Source of the DNA: an uncultured Pseudomonadota bacterium
GTDB taxonomy: Bacteria; Pseudomonadota; Gammaproteobacteria; Burkholderiales; Thiobacillaceae
NCBI GenBank assembly: GCA_903918705.1
Contig: CAIXFP010000434.1
Location: forward strand, 1-9,910
Length of the DNA stretch: 9,910 nt
Direction of reading: 5' to 3'
Shown here: piece by piece, positions 1 through 6,838 of the stretch
How the letters are laid out: each line of letters starts with the position of its first letter
Numbering within the stretch: position 1 is the stretch's first letter
Position numbers and translations under genes: made by a program
Notes under the pieces: generated by a model
The model's database searches: none
What the model was told of the DNA's origin: nothing
Seen by the model: the letters and a program-made list of their open reading frames with translations, nothing else

Positions 1-744
1 GAGCGCCGCGATGACGGCTGCGTCCTGCGCGGCGACGGCCGCCCCTTGCGCGCCTGCGTGCCCATGCACACCTTCGGCCATCCCGCCGACCTGGCCGGCC
101 TAGCCGGCGTTTGCGCCGACTGGGGCATCGCCCTGGTGGAGGACGCCGCCGAATCCCTGGGCAGTCTCTATCGCGGCGTCCATACCGGCTGCTTCGGCCG
201 GGTCGGGGCAGTGAGCTTCAACGGCAACAAGATCATCACCACGGGCGGTGGCGGCATGCTGCTGTTCAAGGATGCCGACCTGGGCCGCCGTGCCAAGCAT
301 CTCACCACCACCGCCAAAATCCCGCACCCCTACGAATACGCCCACGACGAGATCGGCTACAACTACCGCCTGCCCAACCTCAACGCCGCTTTGGGCTGCG
401 CCCAGATGGAGCAACTGGAAACCTTCGTCGCCGCCAAGCGCGCCCTGGCGGAGCGCTACCGGCAGCTATTCTCCGGAAGCGAATACCGGTTCGTGGAGGA
501 ACCCGAGGGCTGCCGCTCCAACTACTGGCTCAACGCCGTGATCTGCCCGGACCGGGAATGCCGCGACGCACTGCTAAGGGAAACCAACGCGGCCGGCGTC
601 ATGACCCGCCCCATCTGGCGCCTGATGAACCACCTGCCCATGTTCGCCGACTGTCCGCGTGGCCCCCTGGAGCAGGCCGAATGGCTGGCTGAACACGTGG
701 TCAACCTGCCGAGCGGCATACCTGTGGCAAGGCTGAAGCCATGA
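1..744 (+). CDS. legC: LegC-type nucleotide-sugar aminotransferase (5' end outside the window)
   Basis: This is the C-terminal 247 residues of a PLP-dependent DegT/DnrJ/EryC1/StrS aminotransferase; the frame is open from base 1, so the start lies upstream. Visible motifs are HTFGHPAD (23-30 of the fragment), EDAAESLGS (48-55), where the Asp normally contacts the PLP ring nitrogen, and SFNGNKIITTGGGG (72-85), with Lys77 (codon 229-231) as the expected PLP-binding lysine. GYNYRLPNLNAALG follows, typical of the family. The wording around the lysine resembles LegC enzymes, which convert a 4-keto-6-deoxy-HexNAc nucleotide to the 4-amino sugar using glutamate. That fits the LegG, LegI and LegF homologues downstream. 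The family is certain. The LegC role rests on context and could instead be a PglE- or perosamine-type reaction. The stop overlaps the next gene's start (ATGA at 741-744). Confidence 0.88.
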   Translation, partial: ERRDDGCVLRGDGRPLRACVPMHTFGHPADLAGLAGVCADWGIALVEDAAESLGSLYRGVHTGCFGRVGAVSFNGNKIITTGGGGMLLFKDADLGRRAKHLTTTAKIPHPYEYAHDEIGYNYRLPNLNAALGCAQMEQLETFVAAKRALAERYRQLFSGSEYRFVEEPEGCRSNYWLNAVICPDRECRDALLRETNAAGVMTRPIWRLMNHLPMFADCPRGPLEQAEWLAEHVVNLPSGIPVARLKP

Positions 745-1901
745 GCATCCGGAAAATCTGCGTCGTCACCGGTAGCCGGGCCGAATACGGTCTGCTGCGC
801 TGGCTGCTGCGGGAAATTGCCGAAGCGCCAGATCTCCAGCTTCAAATCCTGGTCACCGGCATGCACCTGGCGCCGGAATTCGGCATGACGGTAAACGAAA
901 TAGTGGCCGACGGCTTCGCCATCGATGAAATCGTGGAATCCCAGTTGGCCAGCGACACCCCTGTGGGCATGGTGAAATCCCTGGGGCTGGGCATGATTGG
1001 CTGCGCCGATGCCTTCCGCCGCCTTACACCGGACGTCGTGGTTTTGCTGGGCGACCGCTATGAGATCCTGGCCGCCGCCCAGACTGCTTCCATGATGGGT
1101 ATCCTGGTGGGCCACATTTCCGGCGGCGAGGTCACTGAAGGGGCTGTGGACGACTGGATCCGGCATGCCATCAGCAAGTCCGCCTGGTGGCATTTCGTCG
1201 CTGCAGAGCCCTATCGTCGACGAGTCATCCAGTTGGGCGAGGCGCCCGAGCGGGTATTCAACGTGGGCGACCCTGGCCTGGATTCGGTGCGCAAACTGCC
1301 TCTCATGGACCGGGATGCCCTGGAAGGGGACCTGGGTCTGAACCTGGGTTCCCCCTTGTTCATGGTCACCTATCATCCGGCCACCCTGGGCGAACTGGCG
1401 CCGGAAGTGGCCTTCGGCGAACTTCTGGCGGCCCTGGACCACTTTCCTGAAGCCACGGTGATCCTCACCAAACCCAACGCCGACGCCGGAGGTCGCGCCA
1501 TTGCCAGGCAGGCGGAACTGTGGGCCGCAGCCCGCCCCGGAACCCGCCTATGCGTCACATCCCTCGGCCAGTTACGCTATCTGAGCCTGGTACGCCTGGC
1601 CGACGCCGTGCTGGGTAATTCCTCCAGCGGCATCGTCGAGGCGCCGGCCCTGAAAGTCGCCACGGTCAACATCGGCAACCGCCAGGATGGCCGCCTGCGA
1701 GCCGCCTCCATTCTCGACTGTGGCGAGCAACGCGATGCCATCGAAACCACGCTGCGTCAGGCCCTTACGCTCGAATTCCGCTCCAGCCTCCCTCAAACCC
1801 AGTCCCTCTACGGCGATTGTGACGCCTCCCGGCAGATCGCCCGGATACTCAGGACCGAGCCCCTGCCCCGGCGCCTGGCGAAACATTTCCATGATTTCTA
1901 A
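741..1901 (+). CDS. legG: LegG/NeuC-type hydrolysing UDP/GDP-sugar 2-epimerase
   Basis: A 386-residue protein of the NeuC/LegG family (GT-B fold, related to WecB). These enzymes remove the nucleotide from a HexNAc donor and invert C2. In the legionaminic route the product is 2,4-diacetamido-2,4,6-trideoxymannose, the substrate of the synthase downstream. Motifs in order: TGSRAEYGLL (10-19), LLGDRYE (102-108), HISGGEVTEGAVDDWIRHAI (125-144), NSSSGIVEAP (293-302) and NIGNRQDGR (310-318), all family signatures. Length is normal. ATG at 741 overlaps the aminotransferase stop, with AAGG at 729-732 as a plausible ribosome site. LegG is preferred over NeuC because of the adjacent sugar aminotransferase and PtmE-type gene. 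Whether the leaving group is GDP or UDP cannot be read from the sequence. Confidence 0.92.
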   Translation: MSIRKICVVTGSRAEYGLLRWLLREIAEAPDLQLQILVTGMHLAPEFGMTVNEIVADGFAIDEIVESQLASDTPVGMVKSLGLGMIGCADAFRRLTPDVVVLLGDRYEILAAAQTASMMGILVGHISGGEVTEGAVDDWIRHAISKSAWWHFVAAEPYRRRVIQLGEAPERVFNVGDPGLDSVRKLPLMDRDALEGDLGLNLGSPLFMVTYHPATLGELAPEVAFGELLAALDHFPEATVILTKPNADAGGRAIARQAELWAAARPGTRLCVTSLGQLRYLSLVRLADAVLGNSSSGIVEAPALKVATVNIGNRQDGRLRAASILDCGEQRDAIETTLRQALTLEFRSSLPQTQSLYGDCDASRQIARILRTEPLPRRLAKHFHDF

Positions 1902-1920
1902 GCGGCGCATTGGCGGTGAA

Positions 1921-2958
1921 ATGGAAATCCACCCGGGAGGCTTGGCCCCACGGGAGGGGGACGGAGTCTGGCCCGTTTTCTCCGGCAAGGAGGGCATCCA
2001 CTGCGATACTGGCCGCTCGGCCCTGGCTCTGGCCCTGGCCGACTGGCAGAAAAAAAGCGGCGATCATGGCCGGTTCTGGGCGCCGGATTACCTTTGCCAC
2101 AGCGTCGGCGACGCTGCCGCCCGCCTCGGCATACCGGTAGAGGCCTACAGCGACCGACCCGCCATGCTGAAATCCGACTTTCCGACACCCGGCGACCGGG
2201 ATCTGGTCCTGATAGTGCATTACTTCGGACTGGTCAACCGCGCTGCCCTGGCCTGGCTTGCCGGACACGCCGAACGCCGCTGGCTGGTACTGGAAGATTG
2301 CGTCCAGGCGCCCTACAGCGCCGGTGCCGGCGAGGCCGGCGACTACGCCATCATCAGCCTGAGAAAGTGGTGGCCGACGCCGGACGGCGCCGCGCTCTAC
2401 AGTCGCCAGACCCTGGCCGCGGTGGACTTGGCGAACGCCGACGAGGCATTCGTAAGCCGCCGCTTGGCTGCCCAACTGCTGCGTGCCGCGGGAGGGTCGG
2501 ACGCCACATTTTTGGGCTGGATACGGGATGCGGAGGCCTTGCTGGGCTCTTCACCGCCGCGCCACTGCTCCTGGATCGCGGAAGGACTGCTGGGCGGCGG
2601 CGATCTCGGCGCAGCTCGGGCCCGGCGGCGCGACAACTGGTTTGCCCTCGAGCGGGGCGTGGCAGCGCATGCCATCATGGGTTTAGCTCCCCTGTTCGCC
2701 ACCCTTGCTCCGGACGAAGTGCCCCTGGCCTATCCCATCCGGATCACCGGCGGTCGTCGCGACGACCTGCGAAGCTGGCTGGCGGGAAAGGGGATCTATT
2801 GCCCGATCCACTGGTCGTTGCCAGAGTCCGCCTCCGCCGCGGCACAACACCTGGCAGCGGAAATCCTCAGCCTGCCCATCGACCAGCGCTATGGTGCGGG
2901 GGATATGGACGCCATACTGGAATGCATTAACGAATTCTTCAGGGGAATAACATCATGA
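1921..2958 (+). CDS. Divergent DegT-fold aminotransferase-like protein, role unknown
   Basis: A 345-residue protein with the layout of a DegT/DnrJ sugar aminotransferase but unusual motifs: CDTGRSALALAL (28-39), HYFGLVN (100-106), VLEDCVQAPYS (123-133), GDYAIISLRKWWPTPDGAAL (140-159) and a C-terminal LSLPIDQRY. The Glu125-Asp126 pair matches the PLP-contacting region. Lys149 in SLRKWWP is the likely PLP lysine, but it sits three residues after the Ser instead of the usual five, and the glycine-rich stretch after it is degraded to PDGAA. It lies between the epimerase and synthase genes and ends in an ATGA overlap with the synthase, so it probably serves the same sugar, perhaps by aminating another position or making an amine for N-acylation. 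The substrate is unknown, and a non-catalytic role is possible. ATG 1921 was chosen because family similarity begins shortly after it. ATG 1891, overlapping legG, is an alternative. Confidence 0.8.
   Translation: MEIHPGGLAPREGDGVWPVFSGKEGIHCDTGRSALALALADWQKKSGDHGRFWAPDYLCHSVGDAAARLGIPVEAYSDRPAMLKSDFPTPGDRDLVLIVHYFGLVNRAALAWLAGHAERRWLVLEDCVQAPYSAGAGEAGDYAIISLRKWWPTPDGAALYSRQTLAAVDLANADEAFVSRRLAAQLLRAAGGSDATFLGWIRDAEALLGSSPPRHCSWIAEGLLGGGDLGAARARRRDNWFALERGVAAHAIMGLAPLFATLAPDEVPLAYPIRITGGRRDDLRSWLAGKGIYCPIHWSLPESASAAAQHLAAEILSLPIDQRYGAGDMDAILECINEFFRGITS
2941..2945 (+). promoter_or_regulatory. Ribosome binding site of the legI-like gene
   Basis: AGGGG lies nine bases before the ATG at 2955, inside the last codons of the preceding gene. 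It is the clearest Shine-Dalgarno sequence in the window. It supports the ATG at 2955 and suggests the synthase is translated efficiently as well as by coupling through the ATGA overlap. Confidence 0.6.
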
Positions 2959-4043
2959 AGCGCGTATTTGTCATCGCCGAAGCTGGCGTCAACCACAACG
3001 GATCACTGGATCTGGCTCTGAAGCTGATCGACGCGGCCCGGCAAGCAGGGGCCGATGCGGTCAAGTTCCAGACATTCAAGTCCGAGGCGGTCATCAGCCT
3101 GGCGGCGCCCAAGGCGGAATACCAGAAGTCCAGCACCGGCGAGGCGGAAAGCCAGCTCGACATGGTGCGCAAGCTGGAGTTGTCCGCCACCGACCATCTG
3201 CGCCTGCTGGCCCATTGCAACGACTGCGGCATCCGGTTCCTTTCCACCCCCTTCGATCCGGGCAGCGCGGACTTCCTGGTCCAGTCCCTGGACGTACCCC
3301 TGCTGAAGATTCCATCCGGAGAAATCACCAACGCCCCTTTCCTGCTGCACATCGCCCGGCTCGGCCGGCCGGTGATCCTGTCCACCGGCATGAGCACGCT
3401 GGGCGAGGTGGAAACGGCCCTGGCCATCCTGTCCTTCGGTTACCTGGGCCTTTCCGCCCGCCCGGGTCGGGCCGCCTTCCTGGATGCCTACGCCAGCGCC
3501 GCGGGCCAGGCCATCCTGAAGGACATGGTTTCCCTGCTGCACTGCACGACGGAATACCCGGCCCCCTACGATCAGGTCAACCTCAAGGTGCTGGACACCC
3601 TGGCCGTGGCCTTCGGCCTGCCAGTAGGGCTGTCCGACCATACGCCGGGCATCGCCATCCCCATCGCCGCCGTGGCGAGGGGTGCCGGCATCATCGAGAA
3701 GCACTTCACCCTGGACCGCAATCTGCCCGGGCCGGACCACCTGGCTTCCCTGGAGCCAGGGGAACTGGCCGCCATGGTGACTGGCATACGCCAGGTGGAG
3801 TCGGCCCTGGGCGATGGCCTGAAGCGGCCCATGGCGGCGGAACTGGGCAATCGGACCATCGCACGGCGCAGCCTGGTGGCGGCTCGACCGGTGCAAGCCG
3901 GTGAGGTCTGGTCGAGCGACAACCTGACCTGCAAGCGGCCCGGCGGCGGTATCTCGCCCATGCGTTTCTGGGACTATCTGGGCAACCCGGCCCGGCGCGA
4001 CCACGCAGCGGACGAACTGCTGCGCGCGGATCGAACTGAATAG
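2955..4043 (+). CDS. legI: LegI/NeuB-type N-acyl-nonulosonate synthase
   Basis: A 362-residue sialic-acid-synthase family enzyme that condenses a ManNAc-type six-carbon sugar with phosphoenolpyruvate to give a nine-carbon nonulosonic acid, with legionaminic acid the likely product here. The N-terminal TIM barrel shows IAEAGVNHNG (7-16), VKFQTFK (36-42), STPFDPG (97-103), KIPSGEI (118-124), ILSTGMS (141-147), HCTTEYPAP (196-204), GLSDHT (225-230) and EKHFTLD (248-254). It includes the Glu and His positions expected for metal and PEP binding. The C-terminal SAF (antifreeze-like) domain covers about 295-350 and begins with RTIARRSLVAA. About 30 residues (159-190) are inserted between ILSTGMS and the HCTTEYP strand relative to short NeuB proteins; I recall this in a LegI-like subgroup. 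Product identity (legionaminic rather than Neu5Ac) is inferred from neighbours. A clear AGGGG precedes the start. Confidence 0.93.
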   Translation: MKRVFVIAEAGVNHNGSLDLALKLIDAARQAGADAVKFQTFKSEAVISLAAPKAEYQKSSTGEAESQLDMVRKLELSATDHLRLLAHCNDCGIRFLSTPFDPGSADFLVQSLDVPLLKIPSGEITNAPFLLHIARLGRPVILSTGMSTLGEVETALAILSFGYLGLSARPGRAAFLDAYASAAGQAILKDMVSLLHCTTEYPAPYDQVNLKVLDTLAVAFGLPVGLSDHTPGIAIPIAAVARGAGIIEKHFTLDRNLPGPDHLASLEPGELAAMVTGIRQVESALGDGLKRPMAAELGNRTIARRSLVAARPVQAGEVWSSDNLTCKRPGGGISPMRFWDYLGNPARRDHAADELLRADRTE

Positions 4044-4048
4044 CGCCC

Positions 4049-5092
4049 ATGGAATCCACCTGGAATAGCGTCCTGGTGGCGCCACAGGACTCCCTGGACC
4101 AGGCGTTGCGCGTCCTCGACAACGGCGGCCTGCGCTTGGTGTTGGTGGTGGATGCTGCCGGAAAACTGTCCGGCATCGTCACCGACGGTGATGTGCGGCG
4201 CGCCCTTCTGAAGCGGGTGAGCCTTTCCGACCCGGTGGCGACAGTCATGAACCCGCGGCCACGCACCGCTCTGGCCGGCGCGTCACGGGAGACCCTGCGC
4301 CAGATGATGGAGCAGCACTCCCTGCTGCACGTTCCTCTGGTCAACGCCGAGGGGGAACTGGTCGGCTTGGAAACCTATCGGGATCTGCTTGCCGCCCCGC
4401 TGCGGGACAACTGGGTGTTTCTCATGGCCGGCGGCTTCGGCACCCGCCTGCGCCCCCTCACCGATGCCTGCCCCAAGCCCATGCTGATGGTGGGCGGCAA
4501 GCCCATGCTGGAATCCATCCTGGAGAATTTCATCAACGCCGGCTTCCGCCGCTTCTATATCTCGGTGCATTACCTGGCGGAGCAGATCAAGCGGCATTTC
4601 GGCGACGGTTCCCGTTGGGGCGTCACCATCCGCTACGTGGAGGAGGACACGCCTTTGGGTACCGGCGGCGCCCTGGGCTTGCTGCCTGAACTGGCCGACA
4701 GGCCGGTGCTGATGATGAACGGCGACGTGCTGACCCAACTGGATTTCAACGCCCTGCACGACTTCCATGTGAAACAGGAAGCAGCCCTGACCCTGTGCGT
4801 TCGGGAATACGACATGCAGGTTCCCTTCGGCGTGGTGACCGGCGAGGACACCCGGGTCACCGGCATCGTCGAAAAGCCAGTGCATCGCTTCTTCGTCAAC
4901 GCCGGCATCTATGTGGTCTCTCCGGAAGTGGTGGAACTGACCCGCCCTCCCCGCCGTCTGGACATGCCCGATCTGGTGCGGGACCTGGTGGCCCAGGGCC
5001 GCAAGGTGGCCATGTTCCCGATCCACGAGTACTGGCTGGACATCGGCCGGCCCGACGATTTCGCCCGGGCCCAGATCGGGCTGCCCCAGTGA
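4049..5092 (+). CDS. ptmE: PtmE-type sugar-1-phosphate nucleotidyltransferase with two CBS domains
   Basis: A 347-residue fusion. Residues 5-115 form a CBS-domain pair (VVDAAGKLSGIVTDGDVRRAL at 33-53 is the classic first repeat; HVPLVNAEGELVGLET the second). Residues 122-347 are a nucleotidyltransferase domain with MAGGFGTRLRPLT (126-138), Lys143 in CPKPML, MNGDV (223-227) with the metal-binding Asp, EKP (275-277) and the C-terminal EYWLDIGRPDDF. The same architecture occurs in Campylobacter jejuni PtmE, which makes GDP-glucosamine from glucosamine-1-phosphate and GTP and feeds the GDP-linked legionaminic route. CBS domains usually bind adenine nucleotides, so allosteric control is likely. 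The start is five bases after the legI stop with no clear ribosome site, suggesting reinitiation. Guanylyl specificity is inferred; mannose-1-phosphate or another sugar phosphate is possible. Confidence 0.86.
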   Translation: MESTWNSVLVAPQDSLDQALRVLDNGGLRLVLVVDAAGKLSGIVTDGDVRRALLKRVSLSDPVATVMNPRPRTALAGASRETLRQMMEQHSLLHVPLVNAEGELVGLETYRDLLAAPLRDNWVFLMAGGFGTRLRPLTDACPKPMLMVGGKPMLESILENFINAGFRRFYISVHYLAEQIKRHFGDGSRWGVTIRYVEEDTPLGTGGALGLLPELADRPVLMMNGDVLTQLDFNALHDFHVKQEAALTLCVREYDMQVPFGVVTGEDTRVTGIVEKPVHRFFVNAGIYVVSPEVVELTRPPRRLDMPDLVRDLVAQGRKVAMFPIHEYWLDIGRPDDFARAQIGLPQ

Positions 5093-6087
5093 TCGAGACC
5101 CTGGCACCGGAGGCGGCGCAAGCCTGGTTCGCCAGCCTGCCGCCGGACCGGCGAATCGCCACCCTGGCCCCAAACTATGTGGTGGCGGATGCCGCGCGGG
5201 AGGGCGGGCTGACACCCTGTTTCGCCGGCTACCGGGAGGGCGCTTCCTTCTGGCTGCATGGCAGCCTGCGTGGCCGGGTGCCCGGAAGCGCAGCCTGGGA
5301 TCTGCAATCGGCTTACGGCTACGGCGGTCCCGTCTGCAACGACGACGCCGCGGACTTCCTGGCGCGGGCCTGGGCCGCCTATGGTACCTGGGCCCGCGCT
5401 CAGGACATCCTGGTGGAATTTGTCCGCCTGCATCCCCTGGCCGAAGGCTGGCAACCCTATCCCGGCCAGGTCAGGGAAGATCGGGCCACCGTGTTTATCT
5501 CCCTGGCCAGACCCGATTTTCGCGCCGGCTACCAGGTTCGTTGCCGCACCGCTGTGCGCAAGGCGGGAAAAGCGGGCCTGACGGTGGTGGAACCACCGGT
5601 GTCCGCCATTGCCACACACTTTCCCGAGTTCTACCGGGAAGGGATGCGGCAAATCGACGCCGAGCCCTTCTACCTGTTCGGCGACGCCTATTTCGCCGGC
5701 CTCGCCAGCCTGCCCGGTATCCGCCTTCTGGCCTGTGTTCGTGACGGCGAATGGCTGGCTGCCGGGCTGTTTCTGCTGGGCGGCGACAGCCTCGAATATC
5801 ACCTGTCCGCCAGTTTGGCGGCCGGGCGCCAACTTGCCGCCGGCAACCTGCTGATCGACGCGGCGGCGGCCCTGGGCCAGGCCGCCGGCGCCACGCGCCT
5901 GTACCTGGGCGGCGGCACAGACAGCCGTCCGGATAATCCACTGCTGTTTTTCAAGAACGGCTTTTCCAAGGAACGCTTGATGTACCGCTGGGGCTTCCAG
6001 GTCCACCAGCCGGCGCTCTATGCCCGGCTCCAGGAACAATACCGCGCTACCGGCCGCGACACCCGGCGGGTTCTGTTCTACCGTTGA
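5089..6087 (+). CDS. FemAB/GNAT-fold acyltransferase-like protein
   Basis: A 332-residue protein starting at GTG 5089, which overlaps the ptmE stop (GTGA). Although the frame stays open upstream to 4795, that part lies antiparallel-free inside the ptmE gene in another frame and shows no family similarity. Features resemble FemAB-like/BioF2 acetyltransferases built from GNAT folds: DLQSAYGYGGPV (71-82), a basic segment with RCRTAVRKAGKAGL (151-164), a central acyl-transferase core with AAGLFLLGGDSLEYHLSAS (224-242) and a C-terminal LYLGGGTDSRPDNPLLFFKN (271-290). No signal peptide or membrane segment is visible, so it should be cytosolic. Because no hexapeptide-type LegH is seen here, it may acylate an amino group of the nonulosonic acid precursor, with an acetyl or aminoacyl donor. 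This is context-based. A role in glycan or peptide modification is equally open. Confidence 0.75.
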   Translation: MIETLAPEAAQAWFASLPPDRRIATLAPNYVVADAAREGGLTPCFAGYREGASFWLHGSLRGRVPGSAAWDLQSAYGYGGPVCNDDAADFLARAWAAYGTWARAQDILVEFVRLHPLAEGWQPYPGQVREDRATVFISLARPDFRAGYQVRCRTAVRKAGKAGLTVVEPPVSAIATHFPEFYREGMRQIDAEPFYLFGDAYFAGLASLPGIRLLACVRDGEWLAAGLFLLGGDSLEYHLSASLAAGRQLAAGNLLIDAAAALGQAAGATRLYLGGGTDSRPDNPLLFFKNGFSKERLMYRWGFQVHQPALYARLQEQYRATGRDTRRVLFYR

Positions 6088-6100
6088 GCCTCCAACCCGT

Positions 6101-6104
6101 GGAG
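6101..6104 (+). promoter_or_regulatory. Ribosome binding site of the legF-like gene
   Basis: GGAG eleven bases before ATG 6116, in the 28-base gap after the acyltransferase gene. Spacing is slightly long. It favours 6116 as the start over in-frame upstream codons, which lie inside the acyltransferase gene. Confidence 0.45.
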
Positions 6105-6115
6105 AACTGAACATC

Positions 6116-6838
6116 ATGGCGTGCGATCCACAATCCGAATCGCCCCGGCTGCTGGGGCTGGTCACCGCCCGCGGCGGTTCCAAGCGCCTGCCCGGCAAGA
6201 ACATTCGCATGCTGGGCGACCGGCCCCTCATCGCCTGGACCCTGGATGCCGCCCGTGCCAGCGGCGTGCTCTGTGACGTACTGGTCTCCACGGACGACCC
6301 GGCCATCGCCGAAACCGCCCAAGTCTGGGGCGGTCTGGTGCCCTGGCTGCGGCCCGCCGAACTGGCCGGCGACAGCGCCAGTTCCATCGACGTGGCCCTG
6401 CACGCGCTGGACTGGTACGAGGCTGAACACGGCCGTGTGGACGGTCTGTTGCTACTACAGCCCACCTCCCCCTTCCGCCGGGCAGAGACGCTGCGCGAGG
6501 CGGTGGACCTGTTCCGGAAGGGAAGCGGCCGCCCGGTGGTCAGCGTCAGCCCCGCCGAGCCCCCCCCCGCCTGGTGCTTCACGCTGGCGAACGGCGCGCT
6601 GACCCCCCTCTTGGGCTGGGAAATGATGGAGCGCCGCTCCCAGGATCTGGAGCCCACCTTCGCACTCAACGGCGCCGTGTTTCTGGCGACCCCCGCAGTC
6701 CTTCGGGAGCGGCGGACCTACGTGACCGAGGACACCCTGCCCCTGCTGATGAGCGATCCGGCGGAAGCCCTGGACATCGACACGGAATGGGACTGGATCC
6801 TGGCCAAAGCCATCCTGGCCCGACTGGACAAGGCATGA
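6116..6838 (+). CDS. legF: LegF/NeuA-type CMP-nonulosonate cytidylyltransferase
   Basis: A 240-residue CMP-sialate synthetase family protein that activates the nonulosonic acid with CTP, giving the CMP donor used by sialyltransferase-like enzymes. It shows the signature ARGGSKRLPGKNIRMLGDRPL (18-38), whose Arg and Lys bind the triphosphate. It also has STDDPAIAE (58-66), LLLLQPTSPFR (111-121), the PPxW-type segment PPPAW (149-153), LNGAVFL (184-190) and DIDTEWDW (220-227) with the metal-coordinating aspartates. Length is normal for the compact, single-domain form. The PPP at 149-151 is encoded by nine consecutive C bases (see separate feature). The stop is overlapped by the next ATG (ATGA at 6835-6838). 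Specificity for legionaminic over N-acetylneuraminic acid is inferred from the neighbours. Confidence 0.93.
   Translation: MACDPQSESPRLLGLVTARGGSKRLPGKNIRMLGDRPLIAWTLDAARASGVLCDVLVSTDDPAIAETAQVWGGLVPWLRPAELAGDSASSIDVALHALDWYEAEHGRVDGLLLLQPTSPFRRAETLREAVDLFRKGSGRPVVSVSPAEPPPAWCFTLANGALTPLLGWEMMERRSQDLEPTFALNGAVFLATPAVLRERRTYVTEDTLPLLMSDPAEALDIDTEWDWILAKAILARLDKA
6560..6568 (+). repeat. C9 homopolymer inside legF-like gene
   Basis: Nine consecutive cytosines form three CCC proline codons (residues 149-151) in the CMP-sugar synthetase. Gain or loss of one base would shift the frame and truncate the enzyme. Similar G/C tracts drive phase variation in glycan genes of some pathogens. In this GC-rich genome a C9 run could also be chance. 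Confidence 0.95.

Noticed and set aside
522..1442. Minus-strand open frame of about 306 codons over legC and legG
   Set aside because: Antisense to two genes with strong motifs, with biased composition; no independent support.
2050..2056. A7 run in the second aminotransferase-like gene as a slippage or frameshift site
   Set aside because: It encodes two Lys codons plus the first base of the next codon, has no upstream ribosome signal or alternative product in the shifted frame that I can identify, and is short for phase variation.
4795..5088. Upstream extension of the acyltransferase frame inside ptmE
   Set aside because: The frame is open but the translation is Arg/Pro/Gly-rich without family similarity, and GTG 5089 gives a natural GTGA coupling.
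4909..6669. Long open frame (about 586 codons) on the minus strand across the acyltransferase and legF genes
   Set aside because: It runs antisense to two confident genes, has low-complexity Gly/Ala/Arg/Gln-rich composition and no recognisable motif. Long antisense frames are common in GC-rich DNA.
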